This document shows positions 1 to 13,860 of a DNA stretch of 64,000 bases, piece by piece. The position numbers were made by a program, and so were the translations under genes. Source of the stretch: Parasponia andersonii (lineage: Eukaryota; Streptophyta; Magnoliopsida; Rosales; Cannabaceae); NCBI GenBank assembly GCA_002914805.1, contig JXTB01000573.1, positions 1,916 to 65,915 on the forward strand, read 5' to 3'. How positions within the stretch are numbered: the stretch's first letter is position 1; every line of letters begins with the position of its first letter. A model generated the notes under the pieces. The model did no database searches and was not told the origin of the DNA. It saw only the letters and a program-made list of their open reading frames with translations.

Positions 1-450
1 TTTTTTTTTTTAGCTAGAGTTTTTCGAGTGTCTAGAAATTTTGAGTTCAAAGCTATCCAGTTCGTAGAGTGGAGGTGTTGGTGCTTCACCTGCTGCTCTT
101 CGTCGTGTATCCTGGGAGACTGACGCTTGCAAATCCTCAAGCATTCTGGTGGAGGGAGCGAATCAGTTTTAAGGACTCTGTGTGGAACACAGCCCTCGAC
201 GGTCAACAATCCTTTGTATTGAAGTGCTACCGAAATTCTACTCAAAGTTGGAGCATAATATTTCGGTAACATTATTTATCAAAAACATTTATATATTGCA
301 TGCTACAACTGGTCTGACACTTACCACTAAAGGAATTTATGTCTCTCATGAATCTTCGAATGCCACAATTTCATCCATTTTTTTGGTAACAAAATTTACT
401 AGTTTGGAGCTTTACTTAGTGCTTGTAGCAAATAGGCGGATTTGGTAGAG
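1..450 (+). other. Possible Ty1/copia untranslated-leader remnant
   Basis: A GC-richer block at about 60-270 sits in AT-rich DNA. It resembles, from memory only, the untranslated leader that precedes gag in some plant Ty1/copia elements: a run ending in a cytosine-rich exon-like segment with ACACAGCCCTCGAC at about 188-201. No gag or pol coding follows it; after 450 the sequence turns into AT-rich DNA and then LINE debris. The two short open frames here (69-269 and 182-448) show no domain I recognise and are not called as genes. This is a weak call based on resemblance rather than on a detectable protein. Confidence 0.25.
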
Positions 451-639
451 AATCTGTCATTGTCATTTTTTGTCCAAATCCATTTATTTGGTTGTAAATC
501 ATCGGTGATTTCAATTTTGTTTATTACATCAATTGCATCTTGATCAAAGATGAAATTAAGTTTAGGCACATTACACCTACTAGAGTCAGAAATAAAGTAA
601 TAAAGTCAGCTATATATATGAATCTTATTCTCTCATTCC

Positions 640-1160
640 CCAAAAGAGTGGGGTGAAAGCCTGGGAAGTGAGGAACCTAAGGATCTTTCCAAATATTGAT
701 AGAGCGACCATGTCCTACTACTTTACAAGCAGTTTTTTGAGCCCATTGTCTAAATTTCAAAACTGATTTCCAAAACCATGAGCCTGAATTGCGAGTAGAC
801 ATTAGCAAAATTGAAATTTTTTAGTATTTGGCCTTGAGAACTTCTTGGTGGCCAGATAGAAGTTGCCAGCTCCATTTGGCCAGTAAGGCGATATTCATCT
901 TTGCAGTTTCATGAAATCCCAATCCTCCTAATGCCTTAGGTAGACATAAATCATTCCAAGCTTTCAACTTTAGTCCTTTCTTTAAATTTGAATGCCTCTG
1001 TTAAAATTTTCGAGCTAGCAAATCAATTTTATGCGAATTGCTTAAATAAAGACCCATTGATTACATCACATAAATGAGGAGAGATAAAGCAATAGATTTG
1101 ATCTTGATTGCTCGTACTTTGAGAGGTTTTTGGCCTTCCAATGGGATACTATACTTAATT
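640..1160 (-). mobile_element. LINE (non-LTR) reverse-transcriptase C-terminal fragment, decayed
   Basis: Translating the minus strand in pieces gives the region after the catalytic core of plant LINE reverse transcriptases. At about 820-960 I read LCLPKALGGLGFHETAKMN followed by ALLAKWSWQLL, which matches the usual pattern of PK..GGLGF..... N.ALLAK..W.L. Further upstream on that strand (about 1060-1150) there is a W.AK.LS-like segment. Stops and frameshifts interrupt it, no endonuclease or RT catalytic motif is present, and no poly(A) tail or target duplication could be fixed. It is a 5'-truncated, dead copy. Confidence 0.6.
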
Positions 1161-1808
1161 AAGAAGAGTTATGAGTCTATATATGGTTGATCAATTATTG
1201 AAAAATGGTGAATGGCCTTAATAAGCTTTTTGATACTAAGTAATGTGTGTCGAATACGATCATAACCTTATAATGTATATCTATTTAGTTTAAATGAAAG
1301 AAAGGCCATCGAGATTGATAATCAAACCATTAAAAAAAAAAAAAAAAAACTCTTTGCCAAACAAAGTTTAATGGGGTAGTTTTCAAAAAGACATGTGGCA
1401 TTTTGTTGTGAATGAAACAAGGAATGAGACACAATATAGGGATAAGTGATTTAAATATCCATTTGTTAGTTAGGAGATCCTCATTAAGGGGAATCCTTTC
1501 TATTGTTATATTTGTGAATGTTAATAAACACTTATTATTTTACATGTTAATATACAATTTTAAATATAGAATATCTTTTTAATTTTTAAATTATAATTTG
1601 ACCATAAAATATAAAAATCTAATGAAATTTGATAGAAAAATACAAATAAAATATTATATTTAATATTAATAAAAATGGTAGGATTTTTTTGGGATAAGAA
1701 CTGTATGGTTTTTTTTTTAAATGTTATTATCCCATAATTAGGAATGTAAGTGGGTGGGATGGGAGTGGTTTTATATTTGCTATCTTGTCATCATTATTAT
1801 TTTAGTAT

Positions 1809-1892
1809 ACCATCTCCACACTATTTACCATTTAATACCATCCCTACACTATTCACCATTTAATACCATCCCCACACTATTCACCATTTAAT
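1809..1892. repeat. Tandem repeat, three copies of 28 bp
   Basis: Three contiguous units begin at 1809, 1837 and 1865. Each starts ACCATC and ends CACCATTTAAT or a near variant. Units two and three differ at one position (CCCTACAC versus CCCCACAC); unit one differs at a few. No gene overlaps it. Confidence 0.9.
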
Positions 1893-4800
1893 TTGGTGCA
1901 GGACAATTTCGAGGAATCTCCATCGGAGAACTATTTCTCTATTAGTATATCGAGTTCCCCATTTGAAACTGTCATCTTGAATTAATAAAAAAAATTATAT
2001 GTTAGCTTGAATCTTTTATAAGTGTAAATATATTTAAAAAAGTATAAATTTACTGATAACTCCAATTTTATCTCAGATCCATTAAAATTATAATTTAATA
2101 AGGGATATAAATACTAATAAAATATTCAAATAAAACTTTAACGTATTAAAGTTCAAAATATAAATATTTAATCGTAAAATCATATAATATATCATTCATC
2201 CAAATAGATAATATAATCTCAAATACTAAAACTCAAACAATAGTATATGATTAGTCATTAGTAATTTTTTTCCCTAAAATACTATTATCATATTACACGT
2301 GTAAAATTACTTAGATATCTTATTTCTCCAACAAATTCAAAATTACTTCAGCCATCATAGTCGATCTCAATCCTGACCCCCCCTCGGCAACAGCACCTCC
2401 ACTCGATTAGACTCAAAAAATTTTGACCGTAATCAAACTTGTTTGGCTACCTTTCCTAGCTGTTCCAATCATTTTCCGACTGAGAGCTAGGAAAACTTCA
2501 ACCTTGGTCGAAAATTTTCAACTGAGGTCACAATTCGACTAAGGTCAAAATTATTGGTCGAAAATTTTAATCAATATTCGACTATTGTCTGATTGTAGTC
2601 GAATAATTTCGACCTCATTCAAACACAATCGGTTGCCTCCATCACTTTTGAAATTTTTGACTTAGTTGAAAATTTTGGGTTAGAGTCGAATCAAGGGTAA
2701 TTTTAAAATTCTAAAATATTTATTGAATGACATAATAACAAAATTTATACTTTTGTAAATAATTTATAGGTCGTCCATCTTTTCATTACATGTATTAAAA
2801 AGAGTTGCACATAATAATGTGTAATGACAAAATAATAATAATATAAATAAGACTAAAACCGACAGTATCGATAGACTGTTTTCTTATTTGGCAAAAAGCT
2901 ACAATTTATTATTTATTTTGTTCGGGGGTTTATTTGGTCAGACAACTCGTCGTTTTATTACATTAATGTAATTAAAAAAAGATATTTCCTTAAACAAAGT
3001 AGATTAAATATCTACAATCTTTTATTTTTTTCAAAACAAAAATTAATTAAAGTATTGTTAATAATTTTTTTTAAGGAAAGGTATTATTAAATTAGCCTTA
3101 ATAATGTATTAAAAAATAATAATAATAATTTTCAAAAAAGATAAAAATAATAATAAATAAACAGTCTTAAACTAAACAATAGCCACTAGCCCACATATTA
3201 TACACTCATTAAAATCTGAATTAATTGATGGGCTATAAACCCAATTAGTTTTACATTAAATATTCGAATCATTATGATTATGGTCAATTTGTCATAGTCA
3301 GGGCCTTAGATTCATGGAACTGCATCCAATTTAGAAAAATAATACATAAACTCAATCATTTTGGCCTCTTTATAGATTTAGCTGGATTCTCAAAAGACTT
3401 TTCCTCGATCCAGTAGCAAAAGTACACTGTTCTCATGTCCTAAGCTTAATTCAAATTTCCCACTTGTGATCTCTTTACCAAATTTTATAAAATAAAGTAC
3501 TATCCCACTTGTGGTATACATTTATTCATATCGATGTGACTGTGGACTTTAGTTGCACTCTGAAGAACCACAACAAACCAATGTAATAAGTAATCACTGC
3601 AATTCTTATGATCTTATCTATATAATAACTAAATAATTCACCTTATTTCTTTTAATATATATGTTTGTTGTAAATTTATTTTCTCATTGTTATGATAATA
3701 ATATTTTTTTCACTTAATTACTTTTTTTAAAAAAGCCCTAACAGTGGTAAAAAAAAAAAAAAAATATTGAGAACAGTTTTCAAATGTTGAATTATTTGGA
3801 GATTAGGAGGGACCCAAAATACTAATTAACACTTAACAGTTCAATTTTATCGAAATTTGTATTTGTCCTATCTGTATCGATTGTACCGTGGAGGAAAGGA
3901 GATGAGTCAGAAGACAGAAACTAGTGAATAAAAATAAATTTGGAAAAAAAGTAATAAACAGCGATGTGTTTTTAAAAAATTATATGCATTAATATTTTAA
4001 GTTTGATGACTTTGTCATGAATACGACCGAACGCAAGTCCATTATAGTTGTTTACAGCCAATTGCCCTAATTTAACAGTACAATATGTCCCTTATTATTC
4101 TGTTTTATTTTGTTTGATTGTTTAATACCATAAGAATTTGCATTATGATAGAATGAAGTTTACGGGGTTTTAATTTAGTCATGTATATTGCTTACCCTTA
4201 ATTCATTAGGGAGGGGAATTTAGATTTTGTTTTCCTTTATAAATTAGTAATTTCATTCAAGTAAAAAGAAGACTATATAATAATCAATTAATACAAGTAT
4301 TGGATTACATGAAATCTAAATATTATACAAACGTTGAAATCATCTTGACTTTCTGATATTTGTGGAGAAAAAGAGTTTGTGTGCTATACATTATTATGTA
4401 TTGAATATGCACATGTAACTCTATTAGGAAGACAATTAGAACATTACGAGAAATACCTTTGATCAGCTAGCCGAGTTGATTCTTTTATCTTAAAAAGTAA
4501 TGGTTTTCATGTAAATCGATTGAATATTATTTTAAAAAATTGAATTGCAAAACTTTAAATTTAAAATAATGCTAAAAAAACATAAACAAGAGAAACAAAT
4601 AAAACTACAAATCTATACTGAAGCTCCTCCTCAAGAAGTTATATTTGGGGAATATAGAGAAGAAGAAACTAGGGTTTTTTTTTAATTTTATTTTTTAAAT
4701 TGAAAGTATTAGACTTCTTTTATATTAATGGTTTTAGTTATTAATTTTAATTTAATTATAAATTTAAATTAGATTTAAATTTGCATGTAAATAGTACTTT

Positions 4801-6106
4801 TATAAATTTCATAGTCAAAATTAGTATTTGACTGAGATAGAATATAAATTTATTAACCAAAAGAGAATGTATAAATTAAATAAATGGACAAAATATAAGT
4901 TATAAAAATGCTATTACCCCTTAAAAGAAAGTAATAAATACTTATAAGTTGCATGCAAAGCTAAAACTTGATTTATCTGAAAAAAAAAAAAGAAAAATAC
5001 TTTATGAACTAACTATATAATAGTTTTGTTTATCTTTTTGGTTTTTAAAATCGGGAGATTGGAAATGAGTAGTATTATACAATGGTCAGTAATCTAGGGG
5101 ATTTTCCAAAAATTATCGGGTTGTTAGATTTATACTCCCATGAATTATAAAAACACACCGTTTACTAAATAAATTACCAAAATTGCAATTTCCTAAAATC
5201 GATATCAACCATATATAGCAAAAATCTTAATTTCTATTTACAGATATGTTTTATTAATGTATTTTCTATGTTACTCGTGTAATCCCTCAAATAAGTGAGA
5301 TTGGATTTTCAATTTAATTTTTTTCCAAAAAAATAGCCTTGAATAGAATAAAATTTGCTTCAAAAGAAGTTACAATAGTCACTAAAAATTTCCAGTAATC
5401 TAAATATAAATTATAGGAATTCATCTTCTGATGATTTATAAGTTTTCTTGTTTTTTTCCCCCCTAAAAAAGGAGATTATTTGTTTTTTTTTTCCAGAAAG
5501 AAAGTCTTTTCAATGTTTGTTTTTATCTATAATGAGAGATGTTGAACAAAAAGAAAAGAAAAAACGAAGAAGGCGTAGAAGTTTCAAACAAAAGGATGGA
5601 AGAACTAAGTCTAAGAAAGGGGTTGAAAATGGAAAGATTAAAAAATGGAATAAAATGTAGAGTGTAGTAGAGATAGGATGTCAAAAAGATTTCAATAAGT
5701 TATCATCTTTAGTAGAAATACTAAATACATTTTTTTTCGCTATTTTTTATACTCTCCAATCTTACTTTATGACACGTGATTTCTAATATTCAGTTTAGCA
5801 TTTTAATAAAGCAACAAATTACAATAGAATTTATGTGTCAAATAACGAGATTAGGAGAGTACAAAAGAAAACGTAAAAGAAGATATTGTTAGCATTCCTC
5901 TTAGACTTTTTATAAATATGGATGTATTTTACTAATCCTCGTGGTGTCAACATAATTCTCTAAATTATCTTATTTATTATTGTTAAATACCACGTTTAAC
6001 TATATGTAAAAATCCATAATATATCCCTCTTTTTTTCAAAAGCATCCTTTTGTCCTTAAGTTGGATTTTGCTTAAATAGTAAAAAAATCAATGTAGTTTT
6101 GTGTCG

Positions 6107-6174
6107 TTATCTCATTAAAGATATATATTTTTTAAAAGAGTTATCTCATTAAAGATATATATTTTTTAAAAGAA
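6107..6174. repeat. Tandem duplication, two copies of 34 bp
   Basis: A 34-bp unit beginning TTATCTCATTAAAGATATAT occurs at 6107-6140 and again at 6141-6174 with essentially no divergence. It lies in non-coding AT-rich DNA and looks like a recent slippage duplication. Confidence 0.9.
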
Positions 6175-9100
6175 TAATGCTAAATATCATATTTCATATC
6201 TCCCATGATATAACATATGATTTGTCATTATACAAGTGACGAATAATATTCAATCTAAGTAAGTTTCAATTCACCAGTTGAAAATATAACAATTTATCTA
6301 AAACATCGCGTGGTATTAAAAGAGTAGTGAATTAGACAAAATCTCTAATATTATCTTTTTAAAAAAGTAGTTTGTTTGGATATTAAATATCCCATAGGCA
6401 TTATTGTCATTTAGGGAAAAAATGTAGTAAAAAATTTGACCAAAATTTGATGAGGATAACTTTTTATGTTCAGAAAATAGATGGAATATTTTAGTTTTGT
6501 AAGAACCGATGGTTAAGCGTGATATTTGAGTGTAATAAAAGTGATGCTATTAGGAATATTCTATAATTTGATTAGTTGGAGTAATTAGACAATTAAGTTA
6601 AAACTTTCACTTTTTGTTTATTTTTATTAAAAAAAAGACATGTATTTTAAACGGTTACAATGTAGAATTTGATTTTCAATTTTCTTTCAATTTTATTTTT
6701 AAAGCTAACACACCATTTTAAAATTATTCGGTAAAAATATAAATCTATCCTCCATGGTTATACTAGAAAATTATAGCAAACAAATATAAATCCAAGAACT
6801 TATGACAAAACAAGATAAATCTTGACCATTTATATCATGTTGATTTATTTAAATAAGCAATATTTTAAATTTTCGTATGTATTTTAAATTTCAATTTGCT
6901 TTATTGCATTTTTTTAGTGATTATGGAGGATAAATCTCAATTTCATTCATCAGCTTTGATCAACTGCGTTATTCAAGGAGAAACTTGAAATAAAACTAAA
7001 TTCAAATATTTGGATTATATTTTTCCAATATATAGGAGTTTTTGTGGAAAAAAAATGAAAATCCAATGTTGATTGTTTAAATTTTCGCAATTATTTTGGT
7101 ACGTAAGCAATGGAAGAAACCGGCATGTGTCTTGCGAGTGACGTAAAAAACTAAATAAAATATATACTAACAAAAGACATATGTCCTTTTTTTTTTTTAA
7201 TGGAATATGTCCTTTCAAGTATATATAAGTATAAAGCAATTATAGTAAGGGTACTATCATTCATGATATAATTAGACAATCGAAAAGGTAGTAACTCTTA
7301 CTGAGCTTTTTCATAGTTTTCAATGGAAAAAGGCAAAAAATAAAAATAAAAAAATACGCCTTGATGTTTCATTAAAAATGTTTTTCATTGCACTTGTTCA
7401 TAATAAAACATACATGACAAAAAGAGAAGTTTAATAAACATAAAAATAATTATTAACAAAGAGTACTGTCACGTTAAATAATTTATCTGAATATAAATAA
7501 TTTATCTGGTGGAAATATGCACTAATACGAATTTCGAAACGTCATATCGCATCACAATTAATAAAGTACACATCCAACAAATAGAGTTAAAAGAAACATA
7601 TAGTACAATAAAATATTGTTACATACCATAAACAATGTTACACTTGGAAATACTTATCAGCTGTCACTCATGATATAATTAGATAATTAAAAAGTACAAA
7701 CTATCACTAAGCATTCTTTGCATAATGACTCTCGTAAACTTAAATATTAATAAATTCCCTAATCAATCAATCCCCTAAAATGTAAAATCTAATAACGAAT
7801 AAAGAAAAAGAAGGCAATTTTTTTTTAATGAGAACAGTGCATGAACCTCAAAGCATATATATATATATATATCTATATATTGATATATAAAATTTTAAAA
7901 AAAAAGTGTGTCAGAAAGTCTAGCAGACCCTTTGACAGTTGAGAGTCCTGAGACTTGAGATAGGCTGCAGAAGAGTGGAATTTACCAACCAATCCAAGGA
8001 ATTCATTATCCGAAATGTATCACTCTCCAATAAAAAGGGCATGTGCTTGGAATGAACCCAAAAAAAGCAAAGCAACCGCCATGGCTTTGCCTCAATGCTT
8101 GACCCATCCATCCCAACGTGTGAAGCCAAGCACGCTCCAAATAGGAAACAATTTCTTTTTTTTTTTTTAATACTTTGGAAAATATTATTGTTGAATTTTT
8201 GTGCTCTTGTATTTTTGTATTTATTATTTCAATTAAAAACTAATCCGTCTAATTTTAATATAATGATTAATATCAAACTATTACATGGATGCCATGTTAT
8301 TTAAAATATAAAGCTCTCAGATTTAGTTACACTCTTTCTCGTACTCTTTTTTAAGACAACGTAACTCAATAATATGAAAAAAAAAAGAAAAAGAAATAAG
8401 GTGTATTTGACACTCCTCGTAAATCTATTTAACTTTTACTTAACAAATTTAAAGTATCATGTTTGTGAATTTAACTGTTAAATGACTCTACAATCGAGTT
8501 TTCTCGTCTATGCCGATGGAAGCTTATACTTGGATAAATTGGCTTTTTTTGGTGTTACAAACTTAAACATGATGTTATGGCATTTAATCCCTATTTCTCT
8601 TATTTTAGTTTTTTTAATCTCAAAGAAGAAACATATTCCCTCCCATTTTGGAGGACCACTGAATTAAAAAAAAAAAGTTTACGGCATCGATTATTTTTGG
8701 ATCAGGGTGTAAAGGACTAGATTTATGGATAAATTTATTAATTATACATTCTGTCCTTTTATTTAAGTTAAAAAAAAAAAGCTTATTCCAAAATGATTTA
8801 ATTGGTTTTTTCTTTTGAGTAGAAAGGATTAAATTGTGACAATTAGTTGCTCAGTTGTCGAAAATTTTAGGAATTTGTGTTAAGAGTTCAAATTTTGACA
8901 GTGTGTGTGATATATTTTTTTTAAATTTATAATAAATAATAGTCATTAATTAAATTCTATCTTCTTTTAAAAAAATTACAACAATTAATTTAAAAAAATA
9001 TTCTGAAATGATTAAATTATTTTTTTTTCTGAGTAAAAATGATTAAATTGTAACCCCGTTTTTATAAATTCAACGTCTATTGTTCTCATTCATGATTATT

Positions 9101-9453
9101 TTGAAGTAGCCCCATTCAGGAAATCACAAGACAAGACCTGTTTTCCACAAAAAGAAAATTAAAAGAAAAATCACAAGACCTTAAACAAATAGGATAAAAA
9201 TGTAATTACGCATTTAAAATAAATTAAAAAAAAAAGAAGAAGGAAGAAATGAATTCAAAGATATTTACGATTACGCCACCGAATAAAATCGCACCGCTCT
9301 CTTTCCGACAATCGAATTCTAGAGGGAGAAACGCCAAAAAGGTTTGTAGAGAGAGAAAGGCCCTTTCTTCTTCTTCCATTTCAATCACGACATCCTCTCT
9401 TCAACAATGGCGGGTTTTAGGGCTTTGTGATCGTCGAATTCGCGAGAATCTCG

Positions 9454-12400
9454 ATGGAAATGCTCGCTAGGAGATCGAACTATTCGCTTCTGGGCCAAGT
9501 CGACGACGACCAGTTCGCCGCCGGGGTAGCCGTCGCCGGCGGCGGCGGGACTTCGTATTACGAGTCTTCGGCATCGGGAGAGGGCAAGAACAACAAGGGC
9601 AAGGCTGAGAGGGGGTTCGATTGGGACTCTGGAGCTGATCACAGGGGGAATCAGCAGGTGAATCGAATCGGGAACATGTATTCGTCGTCGATCGGGTTGC
9701 AGAGGCAGTCCAGTGGGAGCAGCTATGGCGAGAGCTCGCTTTCGGGTGAGTACTACGCGCCGACGCTTTCGACCGCGGCGGCGAACGAGATCGACGCGCT
9801 GGGGTATTTGCACGACGATGTGTTTAAGATTGGTGGTGGTGGTGGTGGAGGAGGGGAGTTCAGAGTGAAGGGGTTAGACGGAACTGGCGGGACCAGAGGA
9901 TCGTCTTTCGGGAAGAGCTGGGCTCAGCAAACTGAGGAGAGTTATCAGTTGCAGCTAGCTTTGGCGCTTCGGCTGTCGTCTGATGCGACCTGTGCCGATG
10001 ATCCCAATTTCTTGGATCCAGTGCCAGATGAATCCGCCTTAAGGTCCTCATCGCCGAGTTCGACTGAGGCCATTTCACATCGGTTTTGGGTACGTGTTAT
10101 TGTAGTATTTTCTCTTTTCTCTCGTTTGAAGTTTATGTTTTAGATTGCAATTCACTTTCTTTATTTAGCTGTTAGTTTCAAGTTTTATGTTGAAGACAAT
10201 AGTGCTGGCTGTATAGGAATTCAAATTAGACGGCTTAGTTATTGGGGGCATAGTTAGGGGAAATAATACTTCGAAGTGAACACTTTACGTTATAGATGGT
10301 TTGGTACTCGTAAGCCAACCTTTTGAAGTAAACTCCTTACGTTATAGATGGTTTGGTACTTGTCAGCTGAGCTAATCGGTTCCTTCGATGATTGCACTAG
10401 CCCATAGCTAGTGCAGTGATGTTCAAAGTGGACAATTTGTTTTTGAAGGCTTTATACCAATTATCTGTTTCTTTTGACACTTTGATTGGAACTGGGCACT
10501 TCAATTACATTTATGCACCATAAGTTGGCCCAAATCCTGGTGTTAGACAGGTCCTTTGTAGTCTGCATTCAGAAAGGACAATTAGAAGGTCGTGAAAATG
10601 TCTCTTCGGGGATTTTCTTCTTAGTTACTCGTATCCCATGATCTTAAGATGCATTATAGTTTGTCCATCTATGTGCGTTGCATCAGAAAGTCTACTTTTG
10701 ATATAGAACTCCACAACTGAGACCATAACCATAAGTTCCTATAACCAAAAGAAAAAAAAGGGAAAAAAGGAAAAAAAGAAACCTGGTAACACCACTGTTA
10801 ATGAAGCCACACGGCAGCAAAAATTACAAACATTCCCCCTTTGGCATCTGTTTTTCATCTTGCAATATACAAAAATTGATAGGTTATTGCACCACTTCTA
10901 TATTGTTGCCCTTCTTTTTTGTGACTGTAGAGTGGTTATAGATACATTGCTCAGTTTGGTTCCTTAGTAGTTTCTGAATGTTTGGTTTTTCTAGGAGAGG
11001 TTACTTCCCTAAAGCGAGAGGATTAGCTAGTGGGAGAAACTGATATAAACCTATTCCATTTTACCTTCGATATAATAACTAGTTGTCTTGCCAATGCCAT
11101 ATAAGATAGTCACTCAAATTTATTGTACACATATACCTTAACGGGATACAAGCCTATTAGAGCTATGACATTTTTGTGGTGGTATAATATGGAATTTGGG
11201 AATATTATGCTGCTTCGAAACTGCCCTTATGCCTAGATATTTCATTTATTTGAATTAATTGATATTTGTTTTTTGACAAATTGTTTATCTTGTGTGGATA
11301 CTTATAGAAATTCTCTTCTTATATCGCTATTAAAATGCATTAGGTGAATGGTTGCCTCTCGTATTTTGACAAAGTTCCAGATGGCTTTTACCTAATTCAT
11401 GGCATGGATCCATATGTATGGACTATGTGCACTGATCTGCAAGAGAATGGCCGTATACCCTCGCTTGAATTGCTGAAGTCTGTTGACTCTAGCTTTGGTT
11501 CTTCAATTGAAGTAGTTCTAGTTGATAGGCGCAGCGATCCCAGTTTGAAGGAACTGCAGAATAGAGTTCTCAGCATTTCTTGTAGCTGCATAACCACAAA
11601 AGAAGTTGTAGATCAGCTTGCAAAGCTTGTATGCAACCGCATGGGGTAAGTTGTTTGTACTTTCGATATTATTCTTTTTATTTATTTTTCTGACCTTTCG
11701 TTCTCTCAGCAAATCCAACTAAATCTTTGTTCCTATCTTTAGGGGTTTAGCTTCCATGGGAGAGGATGCCTTGGTTTCATCCTGGAGGGACAGTAGTGAT
11801 GATCTGAAAGATTGCTTAGGTTCTGTTGTTGTTCCTATAGGCAGTCTATCTGTCGGCCTATGTAGACATCGTGCTTTGCTATTCAAAGTAAGGTCCCAAA
11901 TAAATACATTGCTACACCTCCAATGTGTAAAACTAATTAGTTAATGTTGCAAGGTTGCTATAGGATTCTTATCCCTATAAACACGATCATTCATGGTCAT
12001 GCATATGAAAACAAATACATGTGGTCTGCATTTGTTCTGCGTCTAGATACATAAATGTATGTATGTGTATCTGCAAGGTTAGGTTTTGTTTTGTGATTCA
12101 CACACTTTTCTACTATGGTTTCTGCAGGTTTTAGCTGACACAATTGATTTACCATGTCGAATTGCCAAGGGCTGTAAATATTGTACAAGAGATGATGCTT
12201 CCTCATGTCTTGTCCGCTTTGGGCTTGATAAGTAAGCCTTACATTAAACTATTCATTTTTTTTTCCCCTAGTAAGGATATACTTGACATGGGTGCATGGC
12301 CTGAATTGCTAGCAATGAGTGCGTAAAATTTATTATGATGGTATGTATTGTAAATGATTTAAAGAATTAGTTGCGGAACCTCCTGAGCACAATGGATTAG

Positions 12401-13828
12401 ACTTTCTGCTGAAAGGTTTTTGGGTTATCATCATTTTTTCCCCCCATAAACAGATGCTCTTAATATTTGAGAGAAATTTTCATTCAGTACTTTAGTTATG
12501 CTGAATCAGTTAATTCTACAGCTGGTGATTCACTGTTTACTAAGTTTAACTGTTTGCTGTTGTCAATTGAAGTATTTCTGCAAAGTCCAAATAATAAGTG
12601 TTCTTTAATTATTTACCTGTTGTTTCTCCTACTTGGGATTTTCCCCTAATCTTTCTACTGTTTTTGCTGATTTGTTTGCACTTTTCTCGGTTTTAAGTAT
12701 ATATGTACTTTCAGTCTCACTTTCATATTCTATTTGTTTGTTTTGTTGTTGGGTGGAGGTGCACGGTTCATTCTGACTTACATTAAAAATAGTTTAGGCT
12801 TCTCACATTGTTTATTTTTATCATTTCAGGGAGTACTTAATAGATTTGATTGGGAAGCCAGGTTTCTTATGCGAGCCTGATTCCTTGCTCAATGGTCCAT
12901 CATCCATCTCAATTTCTTCACCATTGCGCCTTCCACGATTGAAACCAGTTGAATCCGCCATTGATTTCAGATCACTGGCCAAACAGTACTTCTCAGACTG
13001 TCAATCACTTAATCTTGTATTTGATGAAGCTTCCTTGGGTAATTTATTGGTTTGAGAAATTTACTTTCTGGGTTTGATACAAATATAAGTTTATATGTTT
13101 GCATAGTTCTAACGCTTATTTGGAAAATTGGATTTGTTAAAAAAGTATTGAGTGCTTATTGGAGAGTAGTCAAAACTGGTGTATGGTACAGTTAAAATGC
13201 TTCTTTTTTATGTATTTGTATGTATACATATATACAAATAAGTAAAATGCATTTAAAATGCCACTGTGAATTGTGCCAATACCATCAAGTGAGATAGTTG
13301 GCAAAATGGTGGTAAGTGCAAAGGTTGTCTGGACTCACATTTATGCATTATGTAGTGTATACACTCACAAGATATAATGGATCTCCTATCTGCTTTAAAT
13401 ATTATTTTCTTTTTGTCTTCTTTCATCGCAGGACCTACCACTGAAGAAGAAAACCATCAATTTTCCATGTATCTCAAGCAATATGAGAGGAAGTGTCCAG
13501 ATGTTAACAGCTTTTTGCCGATTACTGGTCACATTGATGAAACGTCTCAGCATGGCAATGTTGGTCAGCCTGGAATTGAAGATATTCCTTCTCATAATAT
13601 TGTACAGCCAAGAACCAAAGATGCACCTGTTGGGCATGGAGAGGGAGGACAATTAATTCCTAGTAAGCCAAGTAACAAACTCACCCTTGATGTAGAGGAT
13701 CTGGACATTCCATGGAGTGATCTGGTGGTAAAAGAGAGGATTGGAGCAGGTAATTCCCACGTTTCCTTTCCTCGGTGAAAATTTTGTGACAGAACCTATT
13801 TTTATCTAATAGATGAAGATAGTTCCTG

Positions 13829-13860
<32 letters not shown>

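Larger units (their letters stand above)
1161..9250. other. AT-rich spacer without a supportable gene
   Basis: About 8 kb of AT-rich DNA upstream of the CTR1-like gene. I see short tandem repeats (1809-1892 and 6107-6174), a short hairpin (2452-2494), homopolymer runs, a (TA)n tract near 7855-7872 and a diverged direct repeat (7258-7320 and 7665-7725). Open frames at 5448-5660, 7015-7239, 7920-8129 and 8482-8667 are low-complexity or without family resemblance. The promoter of the CTR1-like gene must lie in the last part, but I could not fix a TATA box. Confidence 0.6.

Noticed and set aside
5448..5660. Lys/Arg-rich 70-codon frame
   Set aside because: Low-complexity purine run (AAAGAAAAG); no start context or homology.
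9427..9453. Upstream in-frame extension of the CTR1 protein
   Set aside because: It begins with GTG; the family N-terminus MEM.RRSNY.LL starts at the ATG at 9454.
9385..9813. 142-codon minus-strand frame over CTR1 exon 1
   Set aside because: It is a shadow of the GC-rich, real plus-strand exon; Arg-rich with no family resemblance.
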